Positions 8,857 to 18,550 of a DNA stretch of 64,000 nucleotides are shown one piece after another. The position numbers and the translations under genes are program-made. The notes under the pieces are model-generated. The model searched no databases. It was given only the letters and a program-made list of their open reading frames with translations, and had not been told where the DNA came from. Source of the stretch: Janthinobacterium psychrotolerans (GTDB lineage: Bacteria; Pseudomonadota; Gammaproteobacteria; Burkholderiales; Burkholderiaceae_D); NCBI RefSeq assembly GCF_001677885.1, contig NZ_LOCQ01000052.1:62001-126000 (forward strand), written 5' to 3'. The stretch's first letter is position 1; the number at the start of each line of letters is the position of its first letter.

Positions 8857-9332
8857 CAGATGTACAGCACTTCCAGGATTTCGTATTCGCGCGGGCCGGA
8901 CGGCGCCTGCACTTCGACCACGTCGCCGGCGTATTTGCCGATCAATGCGCGCGCGATCGGTGAAGTGACGGAGACCTTGTTCAGCTTCAGGTCGGCTTCG
9001 TCGAGGCCGACGATCTGGTACGTCACTTTCTGGCCCGATTCCAGGTCTTCCAGGTTCACGGTCGAGGCGAACACCACGCGGCCTTCCGCGTCCAGGGTGG
9101 CCGGGTCGATGATCTGGGCCGCGCCCAGCTTGCCTTCGAGTTCGGCGATACGGCCTTCGACGAACGCCTGGCGCTCCTTGGCGGCGTCGTACTCGGCGTT
9201 TTCCGACAGGTCACCGTGCGAGCGCGCTTCGGCGATCGCATCGATGACGATACGGCGTTCCTTGGTCTTCAAATGATGCAGCTCTTCCTTCAGAAGTTCT
9301 GCGCCGAATTTGGTCAATGGGACTGAAGTCAT
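8856..9332 (-). CDS. greA: Transcription elongation factor GreA
   Basis: 158 residues, the standard GreA length. The N-terminal half is an antiparallel coiled coil that enters the RNA polymerase secondary channel and stimulates cleavage of backtracked RNA. The tip carries the acidic residues in [13 protein letters not shown]. The C-terminal FKBP-like domain ends with [18 protein letters not shown], a GreA signature. It lies downstream of carAB on the same strand, separated by a hairpin terminator, and is coupled to the DUF4149 gene. Confidence 0.97.
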   Translation of the reverse strand: MTSVPLTKFGAELLKEELHHLKTKERRIVIDAIAEARSHGDLSENAEYDAAKERQAFVEGRIAELEGKLGAAQIIDPATLDAEGRVVFASTVNLEDLESGQKVTYQIVGLDEADLKLNKVSVTSPIARALIGKYAGDVVEVQAPSGPREYEILEVLYI

Positions 9333-9386
9333 GTTATCTCTACTATCTGCTAGTTATCGGTGTCGCTGTTAATGCCTGCACCAAGT

Positions 9387-9432
9387 GAAAACCACAGAGG
9401 CCGCGCGCTGCTCTGCACGGAACTCTGTGGTT
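9387..9432 (-). terminator. Probable terminator after carB
   Basis: A 10-bp perfect stem (AACCACAGAG at 9390-9399 with CTCTGTGGTT at 9423-9432) around a 23-nt loop, followed on the minus strand by TTTTC. It separates carB from greA. The loop is longer than usual. Confidence 0.6.
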
Positions 9433-9490
9433 GATAAGCATGCAGTGTACCGCCTAACGGCGGCCACTGCAAATAACACTCGATACGCTC

Positions 9491-12400
9491 TTAATGCAGG
9501 GTCTTGTGCAGGCCTTGCAGATCGTAGACGCGCAGTTCATCGATGTGACGGATGCCTTCGACGGCCGCTTCCGCGCCGGCGATGGTGGTGTAGGTCGTCA
9601 CGCGCGAGGCCAGGGCCGAGGTGCGGATGGCCCGCGAATCGACGATGGCGCTGCGTTTTTCTTCGACAGTGTTAATCACCAGCACGATCTCGTGGTTCTT
9701 GATCATGTCGACCACGTGCGGACGGCCTTCGATCACCTTGTTCACTGGCGTGACGGCGATGCCGGCCGCCGCGATCACGGCAGCGGTGCCCTTGGTGGCG
9801 ACCACCGTGAAACCGGACTCGACCAAGTCGCGCGCCACTTGCACGGCACGCGGCTTGTCCGACGATTTCACGCTGATGAAGACCTTGCCGGTCTTCGGCA
9901 GGTTCACGCCGGCGCCCAGCTGCGACTTGACGAACGCCTCGCCGAACGTCAGGCCCACGCCCATCACTTCGCCGGTCGACTTCATTTCAGGGCCGAGGAT
10001 GGTGTCGACGCCAGGGAATTTGACGAACGGGAACACGGCTTCCTTGACGCTGTAATACGGCGGCACGACCTCCTGGGTGATGCCTTGCGAGGCCAGGCTC
10101 TGGCCAACCATGCAGCGGGCGGCAATCTTGGCCAGCTGCAAGCCGGTGGCTTTCGAGACGAAAGGCACGGTGCGCGAGGCGCGTGGATTGACTTCCAGCA
10201 CGTAGACCACGTCTTTCATGACGCCATCGATCTCCTGCTTCTGGATCGCGAACTGCACGTTCATCAGGCCAACCACATTCAGTCCCTTGGCCATCAGCGC
10301 CGTCTGGCGTTTCAGCTCGTCGATCGTGTCGGCGGCCAGCGAGTACGGCGGCAGCGAGCAGGCCGAATCGCCCGAGTGCACGCCGGCTTGCTCGATGTGC
10401 TCCATCACGCCGCCGATAAAGGTGGTTTCGCCGTCGGAGATGCAGTCGACGTCGCATTCGATGGCGTCGTTCAGGAAGCGGTCCAGCAGCACCGGCGAGT
10501 CATGCGAGACCTTGACCGCTTCGCGCATGTAGCGCTCCAGGTCGCGCTGCTCGTGGACGATTTCCATCGCGCGGCCACCGAGCACGTAGGAAGGACGCAC
10601 CACCAGCGGATAGCCGATTTCCTGCGCCAGCGCCAAAGCGTCGGCTTCGGTGCGCGCGGTGCGGTTCGGCGGCTGGCGCAGTTCCAGCTTGTGCAGCAGT
10701 TGCTGGAAGCGCTCGCGGTCTTCGGCCGCATCGATCATGTCGGGCGAGGTGCCGATGATCGGCACGCCGTTCGCTTCCAGGTCCAGCGCCAGTTTCAATG
10801 GCGTCTGGCCGCCGTACTGCACGATCACGCCGACCGGTTTTTCGATGGCGACGATTTCCAGCACGTCTTCCAGCGTCAGGGACTCGAAGTACAGGCGGTC
10901 CGAGGTATCGTAGTCGGTCGACACGGTTTCCGGGTTGCAGTTGACCATGATGGTCTCGTAGCCGTCTTCGCGCATGGCCAGCGCGGCGTGGACGCAGCAA
11001 TAGTCGAACTCGATACCCTGGCCGATACGGTTCGGGCCACCGCCCAGCACCATGATCTTTTTCTTGTCGGTCGGATTCGATTCGCACTCTTCGTCGTACG
11101 TCGAATACATGTACGCCGTGTCGGTCGAGAACTCGGCCGCGCAGGTGTCGACGCGCTTGTAGACCGGGCGGATGTTCAGCGCATGGCGCTGCTGGCGCAC
11201 GGCCGTGTCGGTCGTCTGCAGCAAAAAGCCCAGGCGACGGTCCGAGAAGCCTTTTTGTTTCAGCTTGTACAAGGTGGTTTTATCGAGGCTTTCCAGCTTC
11301 TGCGTGTCCAGCCACAGTTCCAGGTCAACGATTTCCTTGATCTGGATCAAGAACCATGGGTCGATCTTGGTCAGCTGGTGCACTTCTTCCAGGGTAAAGC
11401 CCTGGGCAAACGCGTCGCCCACGTACCAGATGCGCTCGGGACCAGGCTCGCCCAGTTCCTCTTCGATCTTCTCGCGATCCTTGGTTTTTTCGTTCATGCC
11501 GTCCACGCCCACTTCCAGGCCGCGCAAGGCTTTCTGGAACGATTCCTGGAAGGTACGGCCGATCGCCATCACTTCGCCGACCGACTTCATCTGCGTCGTC
11601 AGGTGGTGGTCGGCGGTCGGGAATTTCTCGAACGTAAAACGTGGAATCTTGGTGACGACGTAGTCGATCGACGGTTCGAACGAGGCCGGCGTGGCGCCGC
11701 CCGTGATTTCGTTGCGCAGCTCATCCAGGGTGAAACCGACCGCCAGCTTGGCGGCGATTTTGGCGATCGGGAAACCGGTGGCTTTCGACGCCAGGGCCGA
11801 CGAACGCGACACGCGCGGGTTCATTTCGATGACGATCATGCGGCCATCGGCCGGGTTGATCGAGAACTGCACGTTCGAGCCGCCGGTGTCGACGCCGATC
11901 TCGCGCAAGACCGCCAACGAGGCGTTGCGCATGATCTGGTATTCCTTGTCGGTCAGCGTTTGCGCCGGCGCGACCGTGATCGAGTCGCCCGTGTGCACGC
12001 CCATCGGGTCGAGGTTTTCGATCGAGCAGATGATGATGCAGTTGTCCGCCTTGTCGCGCACCACTTCCATCTCGTACTCTTTCCAGCCCAGCAAGGATTC
12101 TTCGATCAGCAATTCCTTGGTCGGCGAGGCTTCCAGGCCGCGCTTGCAGATGGTTTCGAATTCTTCCTCGTTGTAGGCGATGCCCCCGCCACTGCCGCCC
12201 ATGGTGAACGACGGACGGATAATGGTCGGGAAGCCGACCGTGCGCTGCACGGCCCACGATTCTTCCATCGAGTGCGCCACGCCGGAACGGGCCGAACCGA
12301 GGCCGATCCTGGTCATCGCGTCCTTGAACTTGGAACGGTCTTCGGCCTTGTCGATCGCTTCCGGCGACGCGCCGATCAGCTCGACGTTGTACTTTGCCAG

Positions 12401-12721
12401 CACGCCATTGTTGAACAGGTCCAGCGCGCAGTTCAGCGCCGTCTGACCGCCCATCGTCGGCAGGATCGCGTCAGGACGCTCCTTGGCAATGATGCGTTCG
12501 ACCACCGACCAGGTAATCGGTTCGATATAGGTGACGTCGGCCATTTCCGGATCGGTCATGATGGTCGCAGGGTTGCTGTTGACCAGGATGACTTTGTAGC
12601 CCTCTTCGCGCAGGGCCTTGCACGCTTGCGCGCCGGAATAGTCGAACTCGCAGGCCTGGCCGATCACGATCGGGCCAGCGCCAATAATCAGAATACTTTT
12701 GATATCTAAACGTTTAGGCAT
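9491..12721 (-). CDS. carB: Carbamoyl-phosphate synthase large subunit CarB
   Basis: 1076 residues, the full family length. CarB makes carbamoyl phosphate from bicarbonate, ATP and the ammonia delivered by CarA, feeding pyrimidine and arginine synthesis. Two homologous halves are visible, each starting with a glycine-rich nucleotide-binding strand ([12 protein letters not shown] near 11 and [12 protein letters not shown] near 560) and each containing an ATP-grasp domain. The C-terminal 140 residues form the MGS-like regulatory domain ([11 protein letters not shown]), where UMP or ornithine would act. Its ATG lies inside the end of carA, an 8-bp overlap that implies translational coupling. Confidence 0.98.
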   Translation of the reverse strand: MPKRLDIKSILIIGAGPIVIGQACEFDYSGAQACKALREEGYKVILVNSNPATIMTDPEMADVTYIEPITWSVVERIIAKERPDAILPTMGGQTALNCALDLFNNGVLAKYNVELIGASPEAIDKAEDRSKFKDAMTRIGLGSARSGVAHSMEESWAVQRTVGFPTIIRPSFTMGGSGGGIAYNEEEFETICKRGLEASPTKELLIEESLLGWKEYEMEVVRDKADNCIIICSIENLDPMGVHTGDSITVAPAQTLTDKEYQIMRNASLAVLREIGVDTGGSNVQFSINPADGRMIVIEMNPRVSRSSALASKATGFPIAKIAAKLAVGFTLDELRNEITGGATPASFEPSIDYVVTKIPRFTFEKFPTADHHLTTQMKSVGEVMAIGRTFQESFQKALRGLEVGVDGMNEKTKDREKIEEELGEPGPERIWYVGDAFAQGFTLEEVHQLTKIDPWFLIQIKEIVDLELWLDTQKLESLDKTTLYKLKQKGFSDRRLGFLLQTTDTAVRQQRHALNIRPVYKRVDTCAAEFSTDTAYMYSTYDEECESNPTDKKKIMVLGGGPNRIGQGIEFDYCCVHAALAMREDGYETIMVNCNPETVSTDYDTSDRLYFESLTLEDVLEIVAIEKPVGVIVQYGGQTPLKLALDLEANGVPIIGTSPDMIDAAEDRERFQQLLHKLELRQPPNRTARTEADALALAQEIGYPLVVRPSYVLGGRAMEIVHEQRDLERYMREAVKVSHDSPVLLDRFLNDAIECDVDCISDGETTFIGGVMEHIEQAGVHSGDSACSLPPYSLAADTIDELKRQTALMAKGLNVVGLMNVQFAIQKQEIDGVMKDVVYVLEVNPRASRTVPFVSKATGLQLAKIAARCMVGQSLASQGITQEVVPPYYSVKEAVFPFVKFPGVDTILGPEMKSTGEVMGVGLTFGEAFVKSQLGAGVNLPKTGKVFISVKSSDKPRAVQVARDLVESGFTVVATKGTAAVIAAAGIAVTPVNKVIEGRPHVVDMIKNHEIVLVINTVEEKRSAIVDSRAIRTSALASRVTTYTTIAGAEAAVEGIRHIDELRVYDLQGLHKTLH

Positions 12722-13892
12722 TTTTCTTTTTCTCCTCCGCGTCCATCAGCTTGATGAAGCGGTCAAACAGGTAAGCAACATCCATCGGGCCCGGCGACGC
12801 TTCAGGGTGGCCCTGGAAGCAGAAGGCCGGCTTGTCCGTGCGGGCAAAGCCCTGCAGGGAGCCGTCGAACAGCGATTCATGGGTCACGCGGCAGTTGGCC
12901 GGCAAGGTGGCGGCATCCACGGCGAAACCGTGGTTTTGCGAGGTAATCAGAACCTGTTTCGTTTCCAGGTCCTGCACCGGGTGATTGGCGCCGTGGTGAC
13001 CGAACTTCATCTTCAGCGTTTTTGCGCCCGAAGCGATCGCCATGATCTGGTGGCCGAGGCAGATGCCGAAGGTCGGGATGCCCTTCTCGATCAGCTCGCG
13101 GGTGGCGGCGATCGCGTAGTCGCATGGTTCCGGATCGCCGGGGCCGTTCGACAGGAAGATGCCGTCAGGATTCAAGGCCAGCGCATCGGCAGCGCTCGCT
13201 TGCGCCGGCAGCACTGTCACCTTGCAGCCGCGCGCCGTCAGCATGCGCAGGATATTGCGCTTGACGCCGTAGTCAAACGCGACCACGTGGTATTTCGCGT
13301 CGGCGTCGGCCAATTGGCCGTAGCCCTCGCCCAGCGTCCATTCCGTTTCGCGGTATTCGTAGGCGGTCTTGGTCGAGACGACCTTGGCCAGGTCCATGCC
13401 CGACAAGCCGGGGAAGGAGCGGGCCAGGTCCAGCGCTTGCGAAGCGGACGGTTCATTGCCTTGCGTGCCGACCAGGATGGCGCCGCCCTGCGCACCTTTT
13501 TCACGCAGGATGCGCGTGAGCTTGCGTGTATCGATGCCGGCGATGGCGACGATATTTTCAGCTTTCAGGTAATCGGACAGGGAAAGGGTGGAACGGAAAT
13601 TGGATGCCAGCAAAGGCAGGTCACGAATGATGAGGCCGGAAGCATGAACCTTGGAAGATTCGACGTCTTCCGGATTGACGCCGGTATTGCCGATATGCGG
13701 ATAGGTCAGGGTGACCATCTGGCGGCTATAGCTGGGGTCGGTGAGGATTTCCTGATACCCGGTCATCGAGGTATTGAAAACAACCTCGCCCGTGGTATGA
13801 CCGGCGGCGCCGATCGAAAAACCTTTGAAGATCGTTCCATCAGCAAGCGCTAATATGGCTGGAACGGCAGGGCCAGAAAAAAATGGCGGCAA
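12714..13892 (-). CDS. carA: Carbamoyl-phosphate synthase small subunit CarA, TTG start
   Basis: 392 residues from the TTG at 13892. CarA is the glutaminase subunit. The class I glutamine amidotransferase domain carries the nucleophile in FGICLGHQ (Cys278) and the His-Glu pair in [11 protein letters not shown]. The N-terminal small-subunit domain has [14 protein letters not shown]. No ATG fits the family N-terminus. Two in-frame TTG codons exist, at 13898 and 13892, and the Shine-Dalgarno AGGAG ends just before the first, so the second TTG has the normal 6-nt spacing. It overlaps carB by 8 bp. Confidence 0.95.
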   Translation of the reverse strand: MPPFFSGPAVPAILALADGTIFKGFSIGAAGHTTGEVVFNTSMTGYQEILTDPSYSRQMVTLTYPHIGNTGVNPEDVESSKVHASGLIIRDLPLLASNFRSTLSLSDYLKAENIVAIAGIDTRKLTRILREKGAQGGAILVGTQGNEPSASQALDLARSFPGLSGMDLAKVVSTKTAYEYRETEWTLGEGYGQLADADAKYHVVAFDYGVKRNILRMLTARGCKVTVLPAQASAADALALNPDGIFLSNGPGDPEPCDYAIAATRELIEKGIPTFGICLGHQIMAIASGAKTLKMKFGHHGANHPVQDLETKQVLITSQNHGFAVDAATLPANCRVTHESLFDGSLQGFARTDKPAFCFQGHPEASPGPMDVAYLFDRFIKLMDAEEKKKNA

Positions 13893-14036
13893 GGGCAACT
13901 CCTGATAAAGTTACCGTAGCTGCGCCACGTCAGACCGACCGCCAAGATACCCGAGCTGCCTGCGCTCAGGGTGTTTCAACGGTCATTTTGAATGATGGGA
14001 TGGGTAGTCGCTACGGTATGTGTGTGATTGGCTAAA
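13893..14036 (-). promoter_or_regulatory. carAB 5' leader with long-range inverted repeat
   Basis: About 145 nt of untranslated leader are expected between the predicted promoter and the carA TTG. It contains a perfect 9-bp inverted repeat, TACCGTAGC (13912-13920) and GCTACGGTA (14010-14018). In RNA this could close a long stem just upstream of the carA ribosome-binding site. No open reading frame rich in Arg codons is apparent. A regulatory role is inference only. Confidence 0.35.
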
Positions 14037-14043
14037 CCTTTGA

Positions 14044-14072
14044 ATTATAACCAAAAGGCAGCTTTTCCACAA
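14044..14072 (-). promoter_or_regulatory. Predicted carAB promoter
   Basis: On the minus strand TTGTGG (14067-14072), a 17-bp spacer and a perfect TATAAT (14044-14049). Apart from this promoter, the carAB leader and the terminator at 14133-14170, I see nothing else in the spacer 13893-14188. Confidence 0.55.
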
Positions 14073-14132
14073 GGAAGAAAATACAGCAATGCGCGGCGAA
14101 CCATTTTCAAGCCGGCATAAAACCCTCGCCCA

Positions 14133-14170
14133 AGAAAAAAGCCGTTCGGCAGGCGCGAAACGGCTTTTCT
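14133..14170 (-). terminator. Rho-independent terminator after the GlcG-type gene
   Basis: The stem AAAAGCCGTT/AACGGCTTTT (14137-14146 and 14159-14168) with a 12-nt loop and a T run on the minus strand. Confidence 0.8.
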
Positions 14171-14188
14171 GGCAATCGCGGCTACTAC

Positions 14189-14596
14189 TTAAGCCGTCAG
14201 CGCGGCAATCCCTGCTTTCGCGATCTGCGCATCTTCGTTCGAGCGCACGCCCGACACGCCAACCGCGCCCACATAGTGGCCTTCATAAATGATCGGCACG
14301 CCGCCTTCGAGCAGGCCGTCGATTTCCGGCGCGCTCAGGAACGACACGCGCCCGCCATTGATCATCTCTTCATAGATGCGCGATTCGCGGCGGCCCAGCG
14401 CGGCCGTCTTGGCTTTCGATGGCGCGATATGCGAGGAAATCGGCGCCACGCCGTCCATGCGCTGCATCCACACCAGGTGGCCGCCATCGTCGACGATGGC
14501 GATCGCTACCGCCCAGTTGTTCCTGACCGCTTCCGCTTCGGCGGCGGCGGCGATTTTCCTGACGTCTTCCAGAGTCAAAATCGGTTTCGATTGCAT
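14189..14596 (-). CDS. GlcG/HbpS family protein
   Basis: 135 residues with the GlcG/HbpS (DUF336) pattern: LTLEDVRKIAAAAEAEA at the start, AIVDDGGHLVWMQRMDGV in the middle, and GGVPIIYEGHYVGAVGVSG near the end. Members have been described as heme-binding or as small accessory proteins beside glycolate or catabolic genes. This copy has no signal peptide and no catabolic partner, so its role cannot be set from context. It is a single-gene unit ending at its own terminator. Confidence 0.82.
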   Translation of the reverse strand: MQSKPILTLEDVRKIAAAAEAEAVRNNWAVAIAIVDDGGHLVWMQRMDGVAPISSHIAPSKAKTAALGRRESRIYEEMINGGRVSFLSAPEIDGLLEGGVPIIYEGHYVGAVGVSGVRSNEDAQIAKAGIAALTA

Positions 14597-14664
14597 GATG
14601 CTTCCTTGTGATGGTGTTTCGGTGGTTCAAAATTGTAGCTGAAGTGGCCGTACTACCAATAGTA

Positions 14665-15576
14665 TTACTGCTCGCGCCTGGCTTTCAGTTTTTGCTTCAG
14701 TTGCGCCATCACCGCAAAAGTGGCCTGTTCGCCGGCCAGGATGGCCTGGTTGCGGCTGGCGAAATCGTTGCCTTTCATGGTGCCCAGGCTGGGCTGGATC
14801 ACCACGTCGGCGTCCTTCAGTTCGAACTGGTTGATGCGCTGGCCCATGATGGCGAAGGTCTGCATGATCACTTCCATCGAGCTGATGGCTTTTTGCGTAT
14901 CGGTTTGCGACGAGATATTGACGGCGATAATGAAGTCGGCGCCCATGTCGCGTGCGAAGCGCACCGGCACCGGCGCCACCAGGCCGCCGTCCACATAGGT
15001 GTGGCCGCCAATTGCCACCGGCTGGAACACGCCGGGCACGGCCGAGGACGCGCGCACGGCCATGCCGGTATTGCCGCGCTGGAACAGGATCGGCTGGCCA
15101 TTTTTCAGGTCGGTCGCCACCACGCCAAACGGGATCTTGAGTTTTTCCAGCGGCACGCCGCCGACCGCCTTGTTGACATAGCTTTGCAGCGCCTCGCCCT
15201 TGAGCACGCCGGACGACTTGCCGAACAGCGGCAGGGCCCAGTCCGATATGGCGGCTTCGTCCATGTCAAACGCCATCTTCTGCAGCGCAAAACCGGAGTT
15301 GCCGGCCGCATACAAGGCGCCCACCACGCTGCCGGCGCTGGTGCCGGTGACGATGTCGGCATCGATGCCCTGCGATTCGAGCGCCTTGATCACGCCGATA
15401 TGGGCAAAGCCGCGCGCGGCGCCGCCGCCCAGCGCCAGCCCGATCTTGATCTTGCGCGGCGCGGCGGCCACCGGCTCGGGCGGCGTCAGCACTTGTACGG
15501 GTTTGGTGGCGGTGGTATCGCAGCCGGCCAGCACAAAGGCGGCCAGGGCAAGCAGGGTCAGGCGTTTAGGGAGCAT
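14665..15576 (-). CDS. Patatin-like phospholipase lipoprotein (RssA-like)
   Basis: 303 residues from the ATG at 15576; upstream in-frame codons exist, but this start gives a clean lipoprotein signal (LAGC, lipidated Cys19). The patatin fold is shown by the oxyanion loop GGGAARG (50-56), the nucleophile elbow GTSAG (Ser80) and the catalytic Asp in DGGLVAPVPV. A Ser-Asp dyad lipid acyl hydrolase anchored in the periplasm or outer membrane is expected. Its substrate is unknown. It is divergent from the TonB receptor and ends about 70 bp before the GlcG-type gene. Confidence 0.85.
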   Translation of the reverse strand: MLPKRLTLLALAAFVLAGCDTTATKPVQVLTPPEPVAAAPRKIKIGLALGGGAARGFAHIGVIKALESQGIDADIVTGTSAGSVVGALYAAGNSGFALQKMAFDMDEAAISDWALPLFGKSSGVLKGEALQSYVNKAVGGVPLEKLKIPFGVVATDLKNGQPILFQRGNTGMAVRASSAVPGVFQPVAIGGHTYVDGGLVAPVPVRFARDMGADFIIAVNISSQTDTQKAISSMEVIMQTFAIMGQRINQFELKDADVVIQPSLGTMKGNDFASRNQAILAGEQATFAVMAQLKQKLKARREQ

Positions 15577-15732
15577 GGTAGACAGGAAAGACCGCGCACG
15601 GCGGTGACAGCAAAAGGAAGCGCCGATTGTAGCGCAAGCGGACCGAAGCGGGATGAGTCGGCGCTTAAAGAAAAGGCCAGGCATGGTTTGCAGCCGTCGA
15701 CGCCCATCGATATTGCATGAATCAACTATGAA

Positions 15733-15755
15733 TGCAAATGATTCTCATTTATAAT
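15733..15755 (+). promoter_or_regulatory. Fur box overlapping the TonB-receptor promoter
   Basis: The 19-bp stretch 15733-15751 contains AAATGATTCTCATTT, matching the Fur consensus with AAATGA and TCATTT half-sites. A perfect TATAAT follows at 15750-15755, so iron-loaded Fur would block the promoter. Confidence 0.72.
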
Positions 15756-15787
15756 TCTATTTTGTTACAATTCATGCCACTCAGCCG

Positions 15788-17941
15788 ATGCCTATCAAGC
15801 AAACAGATCCAGGTTTTTCCCGCTCCACTCACACGCTGGCGCTGGCCGCCATGCTGGGCGCTTGCCTTGCCCCGCAGGCCCGGGCGCAAACCAGCGCCGA
15901 AGCACAGCCCGATCTGCCCATGGTGCGCGTCAATGGCCAGAGCGAGCCCGATTTGGGCGGACAGATCGCGAAAAGCGCACGCGCCGGCCTGCTGGGCGAG
16001 AAAAACCTGCTCGATACGCCCTTCAGTGTCAGCAGCTACACCAGCGAACGCATGCTCGACCAGCAAGCACTGACGCTGGCGGAGGTGCTCGGCGGCGATG
16101 CCTCGACGCGCTTTACCGGCCAGATCGGCGGCGTCACCGACTCCTTCTTCATCCGCGGATTTCCTCTGAACGAAGGCAATCTGAGCGAAGTGGCATTCGA
16201 TGGCGTGTATGGCGTCTCGCCCAATTACCATTTGTTTACGGAGTACCTGGAGAGCGTGGAAGTGCTGAAAGGTCCGGCCGCCCTGCTCTACGGCATGTCG
16301 CCAAATGGCGGCGTGGGGGGCGTGGTCAATGCGGTACCCAAGCGCTCGTTGCCGCGCGACCTGACGCGGCTGACGCTGGACTATGGCTCGGATACCCAGC
16401 TGGGCGCCGCGCTTGATGTCAGCCGCCGGTTTGGCGCGGAGCGCCGCTTCGGTGTGCGCGTAAACGGCCTGCATCGCCAGGGGCGAACGCCACTCGATCA
16501 CCAGCGCTCGCGGGCCGAAGTGGCTGCCGTGGCGCTCGACTACCGTGGTTCACGCCTGCGCGCCTCGTTCGACCTGATCGAACAATATCAATGGATAGAC
16601 GCGCCGACGCGTCCGTTTCTGGTCGCCGCCAGGCTCCCGGTTCCGCAAGCGCCCGACGGCCGGCGCAATATCACGCAATCCTGGGGCTGGTGGAAATCCA
16701 GCGATCTGGCTGCGCTGGGCAAACTGGAATACGACCTCGACGATAATATCAGCGTGTTCCTGGACGCCGGGGGAACCCGCTCGGATGTGCTGCGCTACTC
16801 GGACCAGACACCGACCATCACGACCGCCGCCGGCGATATGACGGTCACCCCGATGAACTGGAAATTCCGCGTGCGACGCGCCAGCGGCGACACCGGCGTG
16901 CGTGCGCGCTTTCGCAGCGGCGAGATTCAGCATGCACTGGTGGTGATGGGCAATATCTATCGCGACGAGTTTGGCAGTATCAGCCAGGCCGGCAAGCTGA
17001 TCACGTCGAATATCCATGCGCCCGTCGCCGTCGCCGATCCCGGCGTGCCGGCACCGGGCCGCACGCCGAAACTCTCCGCGTCGACGCTGTCGAGCCTGGC
17101 AGTGGCCGATACGCTCGGCATGCTGGACGGGCGTGTCCAGCTGACACTGGGCATGCGCCGCCAGCTGGTCGAATCGAAGAACTACAACGCCGCCAGCGGC
17201 GCTCTGCAGACGCGGTACAAGCAAGGCGCGCTGACACCGCTGGCGGGCCTGGTGGTCAAGCCCTGGCGCCATGTTTCGCTGTATGGAAATTATATCGAAG
17301 GCCTGAGCAAGGGCGATATCGCCCCCAATATCGCCAGCAACGCGGGGCAGGTATTTGCGCCGTACAAGAGCAGGCAACATGAGCTCGGCGCCAAGGCGGA
17401 CATGGGCGAGGTACTGGCCACCATCGCGCTGTTCCAGGTCAGCAAACCCAGCGGCCAGCTCTACGGTTCGGTGTATCGCATGGACAGCGAGCAGCGTAAC
17501 CGTGGCCTGGAGCTGAACCTGTCCGGGGCGGCCAGCAAAACGGTGCGCCTGCTTGCCGGCCTGACCGTGCTCGACGCGCGGCTGGTCAGGACCAATAGCG
17601 CCGCCACCATCGACAAGCGGCCGGTGGGTGTTCCCGCAGTCATGGCCAACCTGGGAGCACAATGGGATCTGCCGGCCCTGCCCGGCCTCACCGCAAGCGC
17701 CGCCATCAGCTACACCGGCAAACAGTATGTCGACCAGGGCAACGTGCAATCGGTGCCGTCGTGGGCCAAGGCCGACCTGGGCCTGCGCTACCGCACGGCC
17801 ATTGCCGGCAAGGCCACCACGCTGCGCGCCGGACTGATGAACGCCTTTGACCGGCATTATTGGGCAGGCGTGGCGTCTTATGGCACCATCTCGCAATCGG
17901 CGCCGCGTACCGTGCAGCTGTCAGCGGCGTTCGATTTGTAA
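15788..17941 (+). CDS. TonB-dependent siderophore receptor
   Basis: 717 residues. A signal peptide ends near residue 34 (ARAQ). The plug domain (about 60-190) includes SPFSV-type strands, the SFFIRGF segment and LKGPAALLYG, a hallmark of ferric-siderophore receptors. The remaining residues form the beta-barrel with alternating polar and hydrophobic strands and a terminal LSAAFDL strand. It should import an iron chelate across the outer membrane using TonB energy. The Fur box directly upstream fits iron repression. No siderophore biosynthesis, ABC importer or FecIR-type genes are adjacent, so it probably takes up a foreign siderophore. Confidence 0.9.
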   Translation: MPIKQTDPGFSRSTHTLALAAMLGACLAPQARAQTSAEAQPDLPMVRVNGQSEPDLGGQIAKSARAGLLGEKNLLDTPFSVSSYTSERMLDQQALTLAEVLGGDASTRFTGQIGGVTDSFFIRGFPLNEGNLSEVAFDGVYGVSPNYHLFTEYLESVEVLKGPAALLYGMSPNGGVGGVVNAVPKRSLPRDLTRLTLDYGSDTQLGAALDVSRRFGAERRFGVRVNGLHRQGRTPLDHQRSRAEVAAVALDYRGSRLRASFDLIEQYQWIDAPTRPFLVAARLPVPQAPDGRRNITQSWGWWKSSDLAALGKLEYDLDDNISVFLDAGGTRSDVLRYSDQTPTITTAAGDMTVTPMNWKFRVRRASGDTGVRARFRSGEIQHALVVMGNIYRDEFGSISQAGKLITSNIHAPVAVADPGVPAPGRTPKLSASTLSSLAVADTLGMLDGRVQLTLGMRRQLVESKNYNAASGALQTRYKQGALTPLAGLVVKPWRHVSLYGNYIEGLSKGDIAPNIASNAGQVFAPYKSRQHELGAKADMGEVLATIALFQVSKPSGQLYGSVYRMDSEQRNRGLELNLSGAASKTVRLLAGLTVLDARLVRTNSAATIDKRPVGVPAVMANLGAQWDLPALPGLTASAAISYTGKQYVDQGNVQSVPSWAKADLGLRYRTAIAGKATTLRAGLMNAFDRHYWAGVASYGTISQSAPRTVQLSAAFDL

Positions 17942-18005
17942 GCGGCGACGGCGGCATCCAGTTTCCGGAACAAGCTGCAAGAGCCGATATCGCTGTCAGT
18001 CCGGC

Positions 18006-18014
18006 TGCTAGAAT
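18006..18014 (+). promoter_or_regulatory. Extended -10 element for the barstar pair
   Basis: TGCTAGAAT matches the extended -10 pattern TGnTANNNT. It places the transcription start near 18021, directly at the ATG of the small ORF at 18022, which would make that mRNA leaderless. There is no clear -35 box. Confidence 0.4.
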
Positions 18015-18021
18015 CATTGCC

Positions 18022-18204
18022 ATGAGCAAACCACAGCGATTTCCCGACTCGCGCGGCCTGCGCGCCGCGTTTGACGCACCATGGGCTGGCCATCCGCCCG
18101 ACGGCGCGCTGGCCTGGCTGGCCGCGCATGGCACGCCGCGCGTACAGGCAGCGGTCCAGTCCCTCACTTTCCATGCCGACGAGATAGTGCGCGATCGGCC
18201 ATGA
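18022..18204 (+). CDS. Small 60-residue protein coupled to barstar
   Basis: I do not recognise this protein. It has 60 residues, no signal peptide or membrane segment, a basic N-terminus (MSKPQRFPDSRG) and a middle rich in Ala, Trp and Pro. Its TGA overlaps the barstar ATG (ATGA at 18201-18204), a strong sign of translational coupling and that the ORF is expressed. No Shine-Dalgarno sequence precedes the ATG, but an extended -10 element sits where a leaderless transcript would start. It is far too short and lacks the motifs of a barnase-type ribonuclease. It could be a partner, a remnant or only a translated leader. Confidence 0.5.
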   Translation: MSKPQRFPDSRGLRAAFDAPWAGHPPDGALAWLAAHGTPRVQAAVQSLTFHADEIVRDRP

Positions 18205-18494
18205 ATGGGAAGACCTGCATCCGCATCGACCTGTCGCAGGTGACCTCGGCGCGGCAACTGCACGCGGCGCTGGCCAGGGCCCTCGACTTTCCCACCCTTT
18301 ACGGCAACAACTGGGATGCGTTCTGGGACGCCATCACTGGCCTGGTGAGCATGCCGCAACAGCTGGAACTGCTCGGCTGGCACGCACTGGAACAGCGTTT
18401 GCCGCACGATGCCGCCCTGCTGCTGCAATGCCTGGCGCGCATGGCGCAGCAGTTCCCGTCGCTGGCGCCGCATGTGACCTTGCGCCGAGGTTGA
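18201..18494 (+). CDS. Barstar family ribonuclease inhibitor
   Basis: 97 residues with the barstar pattern: CIRIDLSQVTSARQLHAALARALDFP at the N-terminus, then YGNNWDAFWDAI, the conserved segment that plugs the barnase active site. Barstar-family proteins inhibit extracellular guanyl-specific ribonucleases while they are still in the cytoplasm. No barnase-like ribonuclease gene is in this window. The gene overlaps the upstream 60-residue ORF by 4 bp. It may protect against a ribonuclease encoded elsewhere, or against toxins of competitors. Confidence 0.88.
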   Translation: MNGKTCIRIDLSQVTSARQLHAALARALDFPTLYGNNWDAFWDAITGLVSMPQQLELLGWHALEQRLPHDAALLLQCLARMAQQFPSLAPHVTLRRG

Positions 18495-18514
18495 AATGTG
18501 GCGCCAGGAAACGC

Positions 18515-18543
18515 TTGACAGCCAAACACAAACTCCATTACAT
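18515..18543 (+). promoter_or_regulatory. Predicted leuA-operon promoter
   Basis: A perfect -35 TTGACA (18515-18520), a 17-bp spacer and TTACAT (18538-18543). The predicted start at about 18550 falls on the ATG of the leader ORF. Confidence 0.65.
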
Positions 18544-18550
18544 TGAGCAC

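Noticed and set aside
9494-12709. Long forward open frame opposite carB (about 1070 codons)
   Set aside because: It mirrors the certain CarB gene, is unusually rich in His, Arg and Gln, and has no recognisable domain. Long antisense frames are expected at this GC content.
14665-15684. N-terminally extended patatin start at 15684
   Set aside because: The extension is Cys/Arg-rich and would displace the lipoprotein signal; the ATG at 15576 gives a clean LAGC lipobox.
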